Shown: piece by piece, positions 17,057 to 26,242 of the stretch | Numbering within the stretch: position 1 is the stretch's first letter | How the letters are laid out: each line of letters begins with the position of its first letter | NCBI RefSeq assembly: GCF_002291145.1 | Contig: NZ_NTGE01000195.1 | Span: forward strand, 1 to 64,000 | Reading direction: 5' to 3' | DNA length: 64,000 nucleotides | DNA from: Streptomyces sp. SA15 | GTDB lineage: Bacteria; Actinomycetota; Actinomycetes; Streptomycetales; Streptomycetaceae | Program-made: the position numbers and the translations under genes | Notes under the pieces: generated by a model | Seen by the model: only the letters and a program-made list of their open reading frames with translations | The model's database searches: none | What the model was told of the DNA's origin: nothing

Positions 17057-18012
17057 CGGGACGCCTCCTCGCGGAACAGCGACGCGATGGTGCGCAGCGC
17101 GAAGGTCGCGATCACGATCGAGCCGAGTACGACGACGACTCCTGCGGCGGCGGCCTCGCCGTACTCGTACTTGCGGAACATGGTCAGGTAGATCTCGTAC
17201 GGCAGGTTGGTCGTCCGGGAGCCGGGGCCGCCCTGGGTGATGGTGTAGACCGCGTCGAAGGTCTGCACGACGTAGATCGTGCCGAGCAGGATGCCCAGCT
17301 CGAGGTACTGGCGCAGGTGCGGCAGGGTGATGTGGCGGAAGGTCGCCATGGCCGACGCTCCGTCCACGCGGGCCGCCTCCAGCACGTCACCGGGCTGCGC
17401 CTGGAGGCCGGCCAGGAGGATCAGCATCATGAACGGGGTCCACTGCCAGACCAGGGAGACGACGACGGCGGGCATGGGGTACGAGGACACCCAGTCGACC
17501 GTCGGACCGTGGTCGGCGCCGAACAACCGGTAGACGGCGTTGAGGGTGCCGTTGAGCAGGCCGTAGTCGGGGTTGTAGATGGCGTGCTTCCACAGCAGCG
17601 ATGCCGCGACCGGCATGACGAGGAACGGGGCGATGAGCAGGGTGCGCGCCAGCCCGCGGCCGACGAAGCGGCGGTCGAGCAGCATGGCCAGGCCGAGTCC
17701 GAGGACCACGCTGACGAGCACCACCGACGCGGTGAGGACGACGGTGTTGAGCACCGCCGCGCGCAGCCGCTCGTCGGTGAAGACGAACGCGTAGTTGGAC
17801 AGGCCGGTGAAGTGCCGGTCGCCCGGCTTGAGGATGTTCCACTGGAAGGTGGAGATCACGATCGTGGCCACGAAGGGCAGCTGGGTGACGACGATGGTGA
17901 AGATCAGCGCGGGCAGGAGCGGGACGCGGCGCCGCCACTTGGTGACGGCCGAGCCGGTCCGAGGACGGATGGGCGGTGGTGCTGCCTTGGGGGGAGCGGT
18001 GAGCGTGGTCAT
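17053..18012 (-). CDS. Carbohydrate ABC transporter permease (MalF type)
   Basis: 319 residues from the ATG at 18012 (CGGAG upstream). Six membrane segments, from LLPALIFTIVVTQLPFVATIVISTF to a C-terminal segment; EAA loop VLEAARVDGASAMATFRHITLPHL. First permease of the CUT1 importer, between the binding protein and the second permease, with a 117-base gap after the binding-protein stop. Confidence 0.93.
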   Translation of the reverse strand: MTTLTAPPKAAPPPIRPRTGSAVTKWRRRVPLLPALIFTIVVTQLPFVATIVISTFQWNILKPGDRHFTGLSNYAFVFTDERLRAAVLNTVVLTASVVLVSVVLGLGLAMLLDRRFVGRGLARTLLIAPFLVMPVAASLLWKHAIYNPDYGLLNGTLNAVYRLFGADHGPTVDWVSSYPMPAVVVSLVWQWTPFMMLILLAGLQAQPGDVLEAARVDGASAMATFRHITLPHLRQYLELGILLGTIYVVQTFDAVYTITQGGPGSRTTNLPYEIYLTMFRKYEYGEAAAAGVVVVLGSIVIATFALRTIASLFREEASR

Positions 18013-18129
18013 GAAATTTTCTCCGCCGGATGGGGGCACATGGGGCACATCCCAGGCCCTGAGGCACTGGGGGGAGGCCGGGTAGGGAAGCGACGCCCGG
18101 CCGGCAGGCGCGCCGGCCGGGCGTGAAGG

Positions 18130-19491
18130 TCACTTCTGGTAGTTCTTGGCGACTTCCTCGGCCTGCTTCTGGCCGTCGTTCAGCGCCTTGTCCACGCTCG
18201 TCTTGCCGGCGATGGCGGCGGAGATCTCCTGGGTGACCTTGGTTCCCAGGTCCTGGAACTCGGGGATGGCCACGTACTGGATGCCCACCGTCGGCCTGGG
18301 CTGGACGCCGGGGTTGGACGGGTCGGCCTGCTCGATGGACTTCAGGGTGATGTCGCCGAACGACCCGGCGGCCTTCTGGTACTGCGGGATCTCATACGTG
18401 CTCGCCCGCTTGCCGGCCGGCACCCGTGACCAGCCCAGCTTCTCGCCGACCAGCTTCTCGTACTTCTTGCTGGAGGCCCACAGCATGAACCGCGAGGCGG
18501 CGTCGGCCTTCTTGGTGGTCTTGGGCATGGCCCACGCCCAACTCCACAGCCAGCCGCTGCTCTTCGTCTCGACGGTCGGTGCGTAGGCGTAGCCGACGTG
18601 CCCGGCGATCTTGCTGGAGCTGGGGTCCTCGAGCGATCCGGCCGCGCTGGTCGCGTCGTACCACATGGCGACCTTCTTCTGGCTCATGGCGTTCAGGCAC
18701 TCGGTGAACCCGGCCTGCGCCGCTCCCGCCTCTCCGTGCTTCCTCACCAGATCGACGTAGAAGTTGGTGGCCTTCTTGAACGCCGGGCTGTTGACCTGCG
18801 CCTTCCAGTCCTTGGTGAACCAGGTGCCGCCGAAGGTGTTGACCACGGACGTCAGCGGGGCCCCGAGCTCGCCCCAGCCGGCCAGACCGCGCAGGCAGAT
18901 GCCCCGCATGCCGGGCTCGGCCCCGTCGACCTTTGCCGCGATGTCGGCGATCTGCTGCCAGGTCGGCCGCTCGGGCACCGTGATGCCCTTCGCCTTCATG
19001 ACGTCCTTGTTGTACATGAGGAAGGAGGACTCGCCGTAGAACGGCAGGGCGTAGAGCTTGCCGTCCGAGCCGGACAGCGACTGGACCATGGGCCCCAGCA
19101 GGTCGGCCTTGTCGAAGCTGGTGTCCTTGTCGGCGTACGAGCCCAGCTCCTGCAGCCAGCCGTTCTTCTCCCAGACGGGCACCTCGTAGGCGCCGATGGT
19201 GGCGACGTCGTACTGACCGGCCTTGGTGGCGATGTCCTGGGTGACTTTGTCGCGCAGTTCGTTCTCGGGAAGGATCGTGAAGTTCACCTTGATGCCGGTG
19301 TCCTTCGTGAACGTGCTCTTCGTCAGCTGCGCGATGTCCTCCATCTGCGGGTTGCCGACCATCAGCACGTTGATGCTCTTGTCCCCGCCGCTGGTCCCGC
19401 CTCCTCCGGCCCCGGCACATCCGCCGGCCAGGAGGGCGACGGCGACCGCCCCCACGATGAAGGTGCTTCTTGTCGATGGGGTCGATGGCAT
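18130..19491 (-). CDS. Sugar/polyol ABC transporter substrate-binding lipoprotein
   Basis: 453 residues. Lipoprotein signal peptide FIVGAVAVALLAGGC with lipobox LAGGC at about residue 25. The mature protein is a family-1 extracellular solute-binding protein (KSINVLMVGNPQMEDIAQL..., GGTWFTKDWKAQVNSPAFKKA). The combination with a sorbitol-type dehydrogenase and DeoR regulator resembles sorbitol/mannitol (SmoE-like) uptake operons; the ligand cannot be fixed from sequence. First gene of the operon 19491 to about 15075. Confidence 0.92.
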   Translation of the reverse strand: MPSTPSTRSTFIVGAVAVALLAGGCAGAGGGGTSGGDKSINVLMVGNPQMEDIAQLTKSTFTKDTGIKVNFTILPENELRDKVTQDIATKAGQYDVATIGAYEVPVWEKNGWLQELGSYADKDTSFDKADLLGPMVQSLSGSDGKLYALPFYGESSFLMYNKDVMKAKGITVPERPTWQQIADIAAKVDGAEPGMRGICLRGLAGWGELGAPLTSVVNTFGGTWFTKDWKAQVNSPAFKKATNFYVDLVRKHGEAGAAQAGFTECLNAMSQKKVAMWYDATSAAGSLEDPSSSKIAGHVGYAYAPTVETKSSGWLWSWAWAMPKTTKKADAASRFMLWASSKKYEKLVGEKLGWSRVPAGKRASTYEIPQYQKAAGSFGDITLKSIEQADPSNPGVQPRPTVGIQYVAIPEFQDLGTKVTQEISAAIAGKTSVDKALNDGQKQAEEVAKNYQK

Positions 19492-19535
19492 GGCTGAGGT
19501 CCTCTCACCGCGGGCGGGTGTTGCTGGTGGAGGGC

Positions 19536-19567
19536 ATTGTTAGCAGAAGTTGTCGGCGTTGTTAACA
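19536..19567. promoter_or_regulatory. Direct-repeat operator candidate upstream of the polyol operon
   Basis: ATTGTTAGCA (19536-19545) and GTTGTTAACA (19558-19567) are direct repeats 22 bp apart, two helical turns, 45-76 bases before the binding-protein start. DeoR-family proteins often bind such repeats. The rest of 19568-19782 shows nothing clear. Confidence 0.45.
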
Positions 19568-19782
19568 CATCTTGCGAGATATTTATCGCGATGGAAGTGC
19601 GATGGCAGTCCTTACGAGACCCTGACGCGGCAGTCGAAGCCCTTCACCTCACCAGCCTCATCAACCACTCTGGAGGGCATCGCCGCGGTGTAAGGAAAGC
19701 GGCCACCGCGGCCCGGCGCCCCGGACACTCGGTCCGGGGCGCTCGCGGGCCACCAGGAAGCAGGACCAGCTACAGGAGCCGG

Positions 19783-20124
19783 CTAGCCCAGCGAACGCTC
19801 CGTCACCCGGGCCAGATGCCCGGCGAAGACCTCGCGGGCGTCAGGGGTGAGCGTGCGCAGGGCCACCAGCGCTGTGATCACGACGTCGCACAGCTCGCCC
19901 TGGACGTCCTCCCAGGTGTGCGTGACGCCCTTGCGCGGGTTCTGTCCGGTCGCCCCGATCACCGCCTGGGCGACCTCGCCGACCTCCTCCGACAGCTTCA
20001 GCATGCGCAGCAGCACGCCTTCCCGGCCGCCGACCGGGCGGTTCGCCTCCAGCCAGGCCCAGAGGCCGTCGATGGAGTTCCAGAGGTCCGCGGTCGTCTC
20101 GGCAGGGGTGGCCTGATCCGTCAT
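19783..20124 (-). CDS. MazG-like nucleotide pyrophosphohydrolase family protein
   Basis: 113 residues from the ATG at 20124. All-alpha NTP pyrophosphatase motifs: KLSEEVGEVAQAV (EExxE metal site, about residues 43-55) and ELCDVVITALVAL (ExxD). It is expected to hydrolyse unwanted or excess (d)NTPs to monophosphates. Full length for the short MazG-like group. No partner is evident. Confidence 0.85.
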   Translation of the reverse strand: MTDQATPAETTADLWNSIDGLWAWLEANRPVGGREGVLLRMLKLSEEVGEVAQAVIGATGQNPRKGVTHTWEDVQGELCDVVITALVALRTLTPDAREVFAGHLARVTERSLG

Positions 20125-20173
20125 ACGGGCAGCTTGGCACGCCGGGCCGTGCGCAGGACACGTGCCCGGAAAT

Positions 20174-20236
20174 CCCCGAACGGCGCCTCCTACTCCCCGA
20201 ACGGCGCCTCCTACTCGCCGAACAGCGCCTCCTGCT
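20174..20236. repeat. 21-bp triplicate at the DoxX gene end, each unit carrying a stop
   Basis: Units at 20174-20194, 20195-20215 (identical) and 20216-20236 (three changes). On the minus strand each unit encodes EALFGE-like residues; the first two units contain an in-frame TAG and the third reads CAG. The DoxX gene ends at the TAG in the middle unit. Confidence 0.75.
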
Positions 20237-20777
20237 CCTCGAACTGGCCTGCGGCCTCCTCCTGTTCCTCCTTCTGCAGCCTCCTGTTCCGCGCCCCCAC
20301 GACCACCGCGGTGACCGCCGCCGTCGCGGCGAACGCCGCGGGCACCATCCAGCCGCGGTCGAAGACATGGCCGAGCGCGTGGTCGAGGGAGAGCCGCCCG
20401 GAGCCCGCGACGGCGAGGCCGGTCGCGGCCAGGCCCAGTGTCGCCGCGTACTCGTAGCCACCGCTCTGGTTGAAGAAGCCGTTCGGCACGTGCACCGCGG
20501 AGGCGCCCGCCATCGCCCCGGCCGCCGCCGCACCGGCGGCCGGAGTCGCGAGACCCAGGGCCAGCAGCGTGCCGCCGCCGGTCTCGGCCAATCCGGCCGC
20601 CGTGGCGCTCGCCTTCCCGGGCACGTACCCGACGGACTCCATGAACTGGCCGGTGCCCTCCAGCCCGTGCCCGCCGAACCACCCGAACAGCTTCTGCGTG
20701 CCGTGCGCGGCCAGCACGCCGCCGGTACCCAGCCGGAGCAGCAGCAGGCCCAGATCACGTCGGTCGTAAGAGGTCAC
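20211..20777 (-). CDS. DoxX-family membrane protein
   Basis: 188 residues from the GTG at 20777, after GGGAGA. Four membrane segments; DoxX signature LGLLLLRLGTGGVLAAHGTQKLFGWFGGHGLEGTGQFMESVGY near the start, then AGLAETGGGTLLALGL. DoxX proteins are small quinone/redox-associated membrane proteins with poorly fixed function. The C-terminal tail is Glu/Gln-rich (KEEQEEAAGQFEEQEALFGE) and ends in the 20174-20236 repeat. Confidence 0.88.
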   Translation of the reverse strand: MTSYDRRDLGLLLLRLGTGGVLAAHGTQKLFGWFGGHGLEGTGQFMESVGYVPGKASATAAGLAETGGGTLLALGLATPAAGAAAAGAMAGASAVHVPNGFFNQSGGYEYAATLGLAATGLAVAGSGRLSLDHALGHVFDRGWMVPAAFAATAAVTAVVVGARNRRLQKEEQEEAAGQFEEQEALFGE

Positions 20778-20970
20778 GATGTCTCCCGAAGCAGCCGTCA
20801 GAAACAGCCCGGAGCAGCCCCCTCCGCGTTTCCACCCTCGCACTCCTGACACCTCGCGGCCCCGCCCGCGGCGCCGTTCGGGTGGCGGACCCGGGCGGAC
20901 CCGGGCGGACTCGGGCGGCCCGGGCAGCCTCGGGTGGCGGGCCCGGGGGAGCGGTGTGAGTCTGACTGGC

Positions 20971-21297
20971 ATGACGATTCAGACCGCCAAACTCAGTGAC
21001 CCGGCCGTCCGCGCCTTCGTCACCGCCGTCAACGCCCATGACCGCGAGGCCTTCCTGTCGCTCCTCGCACCCGGCGCGACCATGGCGGACGACGGGTCCG
21101 AGCGCGACCTCGACGACTGGATCGACCGGGAGATCTTCTCCTCCCACGGTCACATGGAGGTCGACAACGAGTCCCGGGGCGGCCGCGCCCTCATCGCCCG
21201 CTACAGCAACGACACCTGGGGCGAGATGCGCACCCGCTGGAACTTCACGATCGACGACGACGGCAGGATCACCCGCTTCGAGACCGGTCAGGCCTGA
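20971..21297 (+). CDS. SnoaL-like / NTF2-fold small protein
   Basis: 108 residues from the ATG at 20971; the frame is open further upstream but that part is Pro/Arg-rich and lacks a start signal. The fold pattern (FVTAVNAHDREAFLSLLAPGATM... then alternating strands to FTIDDDGRITRFETGQA) is that of nuclear-transport-factor-2/SnoaL-like proteins. These may be small hydrolases, isomerases or binding proteins; no catalytic assignment is possible. No clear ribosome site, so leaderless translation is possible. Confidence 0.7.
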   Translation: MTIQTAKLSDPAVRAFVTAVNAHDREAFLSLLAPGATMADDGSERDLDDWIDREIFSSHGHMEVDNESRGGRALIARYSNDTWGEMRTRWNFTIDDDGRITRFETGQA

Positions 21298-21354
21298 AAG
21301 ATCCGTACGGAGGCCTTGCCTTCGTGTGCACTCCAACTCCTAGCGTGCTCCGGT

Positions 21355-22335
21355 ATGGAGATCACACGGACACTGGGCCGTAGCGGTATCGAGGTCAGCG
21401 CGCTCGGCTTCGGCTGCTGGGCCATCGGCGGCGAATGGCAGGACCCCGACGGTCAGCCGCTCGGCTGGGGCAAGGTCGACGACGAGGAGTCCGTACGGGC
21501 CGTCCGGCGCGCCCTCGACCTGGGCGTCACCTTCTTCGACACGGCCGACACCTACGGCGCCGGACACAGCGAACGCGTCCTCGGCCGGGCCCTCGGCAAG
21601 CGCCGGGACGACGTCGTCCTCGCCACCAAGTGGGGCAACGTCTTCGACGAGGACACCCGCACCCTCACCGGCGGCGACGACACCCCGGCCTACGCCCGCC
21701 GCGCGCTGACGGCCTCCCTCACCCGCCTCGGCACCGACCACGTCGACCTCTACCAGCTGCACCTCTCCGACGCCGACCCCGAGCGCGCCGCCGAACTCCG
21801 CGACGTCTGCGAGGAGTTCGTGCGCGAGGGGCTGATCCGCGCGTACGCGTGGAGCACCGACGACCCGGCGCGCGCCGCCGTGTTCGCGGAGGGGAAGCAC
21901 TGTACGGCGGTACAGCACGCGATCAATGTGCTGAATGACGCGCCCGCCATGATCGCCCTGTGCGAGGAGTCGAACCTCGCGAGCGTCAACCGGAGCCCGC
22001 TCGCCATGGGTCTGCTGGCCGGCAAGCGCCAAGAGCCCTTGCAGGCCGGGGACATTCGCAGCCGGCCCCCGGCGTGGCTTCAGGGGTTCGGTGAGGGCTC
22101 CGGCGCCGATCCCGAATGGACCGCTCGCGTCGACGCCCTCAAGGACGTCCTCACCAGCGGCGGCCGTACGCTCGCCCAGGGCGCCCTCGCCTGGCTGTGG
22201 GCCCGCAGCCCGCGCACGATCCCGATCCCCGGCTTCCGCTCGGTCGCCCAGGCCGAACAGAACGCGGGGGCCCTGGAGAAGGGACCGCTCACCGCCGAGC
22301 AACTGGCCGACGTCGACCGGATCCTCGGGCGATGA
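21355..22335 (+). CDS. Aldo/keto reductase
   Basis: 326 residues from the ATG at 21355; the earlier in-frame ATG at 21316 lies outside the family start. TIM-barrel NAD(P)H oxidoreductase with the catalytic tetrad visible: Asp and Tyr in DTADTYGAGHSERVL, Lys in VVLATKWG, His in DLYQLHLSD. Cofactor-binding end IPIPGFRSVAQAEQNAGAL. Similar to the YajO/auxin-induced-like branch; substrate unknown. Single gene, convergent with the SDR at 22579. Confidence 0.9.
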   Translation: MEITRTLGRSGIEVSALGFGCWAIGGEWQDPDGQPLGWGKVDDEESVRAVRRALDLGVTFFDTADTYGAGHSERVLGRALGKRRDDVVLATKWGNVFDEDTRTLTGGDDTPAYARRALTASLTRLGTDHVDLYQLHLSDADPERAAELRDVCEEFVREGLIRAYAWSTDDPARAAVFAEGKHCTAVQHAINVLNDAPAMIALCEESNLASVNRSPLAMGLLAGKRQEPLQAGDIRSRPPAWLQGFGEGSGADPEWTARVDALKDVLTSGGRTLAQGALAWLWARSPRTIPIPGFRSVAQAEQNAGALEKGPLTAEQLADVDRILGR

Positions 22336-22366
22336 GCGTCAGGGCCTGATTCCCCGTCTTACGCGA

Positions 22367-22442
22367 CAGCCGTTCCACGCACCGGTGCGTACCCCGCGGT
22401 CCCACGCGGGGTCCACCCCCACCCGGTCCCGTGGAACGGCTG
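22367..22442. terminator. Nested double-stem structure between convergent genes
   Basis: Outer arms of 13 bp, CAGCCGTTCCACG (22367-22379) and its exact complement (22430-22442), enclose an inner perfect 7-bp hairpin CCCCGCG (22392-22398)/CGCGGGG (22405-22411). It lies between the convergent aldo/keto reductase and SDR genes and is probably a bidirectional terminator. Confidence 0.6.
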
Positions 22443-22578
22443 CCGCCACCCCCCTCGGGTTGGCCTGCGGAAGACCAGTGCCTCAAGTGTGAAGCTCTGG
22501 TGCAGGAGATGTAGAGCATAAGCCTGCCACCGGCCACAATGCAGCGGACGGTTATATTCCGGTTGTGCAGGTTGTGAT

Positions 22579-23349
22579 TCAGCCCCGGCCCACGTACGGC
22601 ATCGTCGTCGCCAGCACCGTCGCGAACTGCACGTTCGCCTCCAGCGGCAGCTTCGCCATGTGCCGCACCGTGCGCGCCACATCGGCGACGTCCATCACCG
22701 GTTCGGGCGCGATCTCCCCGTTGGCCTGAAGGGCCCCGGCCTGCATCCGCGCGGTCATGTCGGTGGCCGCGTTGCCGATGTCGATCTGCCCGACCGCGAT
22801 GCCGTACGGCCGCCCGTCGAGGGACAGCGACTTGGTCAGCCCCGTCAGCGCGTGCTTGGTCGCGGTGTAGGCGACCGAGTGCGGCCGGGGCGCATGGGCG
22901 GAAATGGAACCGTTGTTGATGATCCGGCCGCCCCGCGGGTCCTGCTCCTTCATCTGCCGGTACGCCGCCTGCGCGCACAGGAACGCCCCGTTGAGGTTGG
23001 TGTCCACCACGTGCCGCCAGGCGTCGTAGGGCAGTTCCTCGACCGGCACGCCGCCCGGTCCGAACGTCCCCGCGTTGTTGAACAGCAGGTCGACCCGTCC
23101 GAAGCGGTCGACGGTGGCGGCGAACAGCGCGGCCACGTCGTCCGGCCGCGACACGTCCGTCCGTACGGCGATGGAGGCCCCGTCGGGCACCAGGGCCGCC
23201 GTCTCCTCCAGCGTCTCGATCCGGCGCCCCGCCAGCGCCACCGACCACCCCGCGCGGAGCAGTTCCACGGCGACCGCGCGACCGATGCCGGAACCCGCCC
23301 CGGTCACCACCGCGATCCTCGAAATCTTCGCAGTTTGCTTGGCATTCAT
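22579..23349 (-). CDS. Short-chain dehydrogenase/reductase
   Basis: 256 residues from the ATG at 23349. Classical SDR: cofactor motif VVTGAGSGIGRAVAVEL, Asp of TDVSRPDD, NNAG in LLFNNAGTFG, and catalytic Ser (NGSIS) with YTATKHAL (YxxxK). Substrate unknown. The long frame upstream of 23349 reads as non-coding. No operon partners. Confidence 0.9.
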   Translation of the reverse strand: MNAKQTAKISRIAVVTGAGSGIGRAVAVELLRAGWSVALAGRRIETLEETAALVPDGASIAVRTDVSRPDDVAALFAATVDRFGRVDLLFNNAGTFGPGGVPVEELPYDAWRHVVDTNLNGAFLCAQAAYRQMKEQDPRGGRIINNGSISAHAPRPHSVAYTATKHALTGLTKSLSLDGRPYGIAVGQIDIGNAATDMTARMQAGALQANGEIAPEPVMDVADVARTVRHMAKLPLEANVQFATVLATTMPYVGRG

Positions 23350-23483
23350 GGGCCCGCAGCGTAAGGGAGGGCCCGCCATGCGGAACTCATCCATCCGCCA
23401 TTCGGCTGTTGTGTACGTGCCCATCACAGGTCGTCCCCGGCCACTCGAATGCCCCCTGGACCCATTCGTCAGGGGAGGACCGG

Positions 23484-25124
23484 ATGACACCCGCAGCACG
23501 CCCGTCCCAGCACGCCCCCGAACTCCGCGCCGCCGCACGCCACCTGAACCGCCGCCGCTTCCTGACCGTCACCTCGGCGGCCGCCGCGCTCGCCTTCGCG
23601 ACCAATCTGCCGTCGGCCGGCATCGCGGCCGCCGCCGAACTCGACGCCGCGAAGATCAACGAGAACCCGTTCACCCTCGGCGTCGCCTCCGGCGACCCGC
23701 TGCCCACCTCCGTGCTCCTGTGGACCCGGCTGGCCCCCGCGCCGTACCAGCCCGACAGCGGCCTGCCCGCCGAACGGGTCACCGTCCGCTGGGAGTTGGC
23801 CCACGACGACCGCTTCCGCCGGATCGTCAGAAGGGGCACCGTCACCGCGCACCCCGAGTTCCACCACGCCGTGCACGTCGAGGTGAGCCACCTCGACCCC
23901 GGACGCGTCTTCCACTACCGCTTCCGGGTGGGCGACTGGGTCAGCGAGACCGGCCGCACCCGCACCGCGCCCGCGCCCTGGGGCCAGGCCTCGGCCCTCA
24001 CCCTCGCCGCCGTCTCCTGCCAGGCGTACCACGACGGCTACTACACCCCGTACGCCCATCTCGCCCAGGACGACGTCGACGTCGTCTTCCACCTCGGCGA
24101 CTACCTGTACGAGTACGCGGTCGACGCGGTCGGCGGCCGGCGGAACTACACCGACCGCACGCTCCCCGCCCTCTTCAACCGGGAGACGGTCACGCTGGAG
24201 GACTACCGCCTGCGGTACGCCCTCTTCAAGTCCGACCCCGACCTGCGCGCCGCCCACGCCGCGCACCCCTTCGTCGTCACCTGGGACGACCACGAGACCG
24301 AGAACAACTACGCAGACGACATCCCGGAGAACAGCGTTCCTCCGGAGGAGTTCCTGCTCCGCCGCGCCGCCGCCTACCGTGCCTACTGGGAGAACCAGCC
24401 GCTGCGCCGCCCCCAGCAGCCCGCCGGCCCCGACATGCTGCTCTACCGTCGCCTCCAGTGGGGCCGACTCGCCCAGTTCGACGTCCTCGACACCCGCCAG
24501 TACCGCTCCAACCAGGCGTACGGCGATGTCGCGCACGCCCCCGGCCCCGAGTCCGACGACCCGGCGCGCACCATGACCGGCGAGACCCAGGAGCGGTGGC
24601 TGCTCGACGGGTGGCGCGCCTCGAGGGCGCTGTGGCACGTCGTCCCGCAGCAGGTCATGTTCTCCCAGCGGCACATCGACCTGACCACGCCGTCTCGGGT
24701 GTCGATGGATGCCTGGGACGGCTACCGGGCCTCACGTCGGCGCGTCCTCGACGGAGCGAAGGCGGCCGGTGTCGAGAACCTGATGGTGCTCAGCGGTGAC
24801 GTCCACTCGGCGTACGCCTTCGACATCAAGGACGACTTCGACGACCAGGCCTCGCCGACCCTCGGCACGGAGATCGTGGCGACCTCGATCTCCAGCGGTC
24901 GGGACGGCGCCGACAAGCCCGCGACCTGGGACACCTACATGACCGCCAACCCGCACCTGAAGTTCTACAACGGGCGGCGCGGCTATGTGACCGTCGCCCT
25001 GGGTCAGGAACGGGCGCGGGCCGACTTCAAGACCGTGCCGTACGTGCTCACGCCGGGGGCGCCGATCGCGACGGCCGCGTCCTTCGTGACGGAGGTGGGG
25101 GAGCAGGGGCTCAAGCCGGCGTGA
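23484..25124 (+). CDS. phoD: Alkaline phosphatase PhoD, Tat-exported
   Basis: 546 residues from the ATG at 23484, after GGGGAGGA. Twin-arginine signal RHLNRRRFLTVTSAAAALAFATNLP. N-terminal PhoD domain, then the calcium/iron phosphoesterase domain: HLGDYLYEYAVDA, VTWDDHETENNYADD, LMVLSGDVHSAYAF. Secreted phosphodiesterase/phosphomonoesterase releasing phosphate from organic phosphates, often under PhoP control in Streptomyces; no clear PHO box was identified. Its last 14 bases overlap the convergent Gfo/Idh gene. Confidence 0.93.
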   Translation: MTPAARPSQHAPELRAAARHLNRRRFLTVTSAAAALAFATNLPSAGIAAAAELDAAKINENPFTLGVASGDPLPTSVLLWTRLAPAPYQPDSGLPAERVTVRWELAHDDRFRRIVRRGTVTAHPEFHHAVHVEVSHLDPGRVFHYRFRVGDWVSETGRTRTAPAPWGQASALTLAAVSCQAYHDGYYTPYAHLAQDDVDVVFHLGDYLYEYAVDAVGGRRNYTDRTLPALFNRETVTLEDYRLRYALFKSDPDLRAAHAAHPFVVTWDDHETENNYADDIPENSVPPEEFLLRRAAAYRAYWENQPLRRPQQPAGPDMLLYRRLQWGRLAQFDVLDTRQYRSNQAYGDVAHAPGPESDDPARTMTGETQERWLLDGWRASRALWHVVPQQVMFSQRHIDLTTPSRVSMDAWDGYRASRRRVLDGAKAAGVENLMVLSGDVHSAYAFDIKDDFDDQASPTLGTEIVATSISSGRDGADKPATWDTYMTANPHLKFYNGRRGYVTVALGQERARADFKTVPYVLTPGAPIATAASFVTEVGEQGLKPA

Positions 25125-26145
25125 GTTCCGGCTCGCCCGTTTCCCGGGGGGATTCGCCGGGATAGCGGACGCCGACGCGGTCCCGTATCGCGTCGAGCGT
25201 CCGCATCACGGCGAGCGTGCCGTCGAGCGGGACGAGCGGGGACTCGGTCTCGCCGGCCCGCAGGGCCCGCATCACCTCGCGTGCCTCGTGCTTGAGGCTG
25301 CCCCGGGGACCGTCCGCCGGGCCGGCCGTGAACTCCTCGGGGTCGCGGCCGTCCCGGTGCAGCACGAAGCTGTCGGTGTGGAAGAAGCCGTACGGGATGT
25401 CGATACGGCCCTGCGAGCCGGTGACGGAGGCGGTGGTGGCCGTACCGCCGATGAGGGAGCAGTGCACCGAAGCCAGAGCGCCGCTCTCCCAGGAGAGCAG
25501 GGCTCCCGTCTGGAGATCGACGCCCTCGTCGGAGAGCACGGCCCGCGCGGCGATGTCCGCCGGCTCGCCGAGCAGCAGCTGCGCGAACGACACCGGATAC
25601 ACGCCCAGATCCAGCAGCGCGCCCCCGCCCTGCTCAGGGTCACGCAGCCGGTGCGAGGGCGGGAAGGGCCCGGCCAGCCCGAAGTCCGCCTGCACATTGC
25701 GCACTTCGCCGATCGCCCCGTCCAGCACCAGATCGGCGAGCCGCCGGATCACCGGGTTGCAGTACATCCACATGGCCTCCATCAGGAAGCTCCCGCGGGC
25801 CCGGGACAGCGCGACCAGTTCCTCGGCCTCCCGCGTGTTCAGCGTGAACGCCTTCTCGCACAGCACGTTCCGCCCGGCCTCCAGACACAGACCGGCGGCC
25901 GCCCGGTGCGCCGAGTGCGGGGTGGCGACGTACACGACATCGATGTCCTCGTCCCGCGCCAGCGCGTCCCAGTCGCCGTACGCCCGCGGTATCCCGAACC
26001 GCTCCGCGAACGCCGTCGCCGACGCCTCCGTCCGGGAGGCCACCGCCACGACCTCAGCGTCCGGCAGATCGACCAGATCCGCGGTGAACGCCGCCGCGAT
26101 CCCACCCGTCGCCAGAATCCCCCAGCGCACGCTCTGCTCCGTCAT
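25111..26145 (-). CDS. Gfo/Idh/MocA-family oxidoreductase
   Basis: 344 residues from the ATG at 26145. N-terminal NAD(P) Rossmann domain (RWGILATGGIAAAFTADLVDLPDAEVVAVASR), EKAFTLNTREAEELV with the conserved EK(P/A) lysine, and a C-terminal alpha/beta domain (GGGALLDLGVYPVSFAQLLLG) with the conserved Gly/Asp/His-region equivalents. Sugar or inositol-type dehydrogenase of unknown substrate. Tail-to-tail overlap with phoD. Confidence 0.88.
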   Translation of the reverse strand: MTEQSVRWGILATGGIAAAFTADLVDLPDAEVVAVASRTEASATAFAERFGIPRAYGDWDALARDEDIDVVYVATPHSAHRAAAGLCLEAGRNVLCEKAFTLNTREAEELVALSRARGSFLMEAMWMYCNPVIRRLADLVLDGAIGEVRNVQADFGLAGPFPPSHRLRDPEQGGGALLDLGVYPVSFAQLLLGEPADIAARAVLSDEGVDLQTGALLSWESGALASVHCSLIGGTATTASVTGSQGRIDIPYGFFHTDSFVLHRDGRDPEEFTAGPADGPRGSLKHEAREVMRALRAGETESPLVPLDGTLAVMRTLDAIRDRVGVRYPGESPRETGEPELTPA

Positions 26146-26242
26146 TGCGGCCCCACCCTCGCTCACGTGACCCTCGGCACCCCTCGGCACTCCGTACGAG
26201 CTGAGAGCATAGGTGGCGGATCACTCGGAAAGGGAGGGGCAC

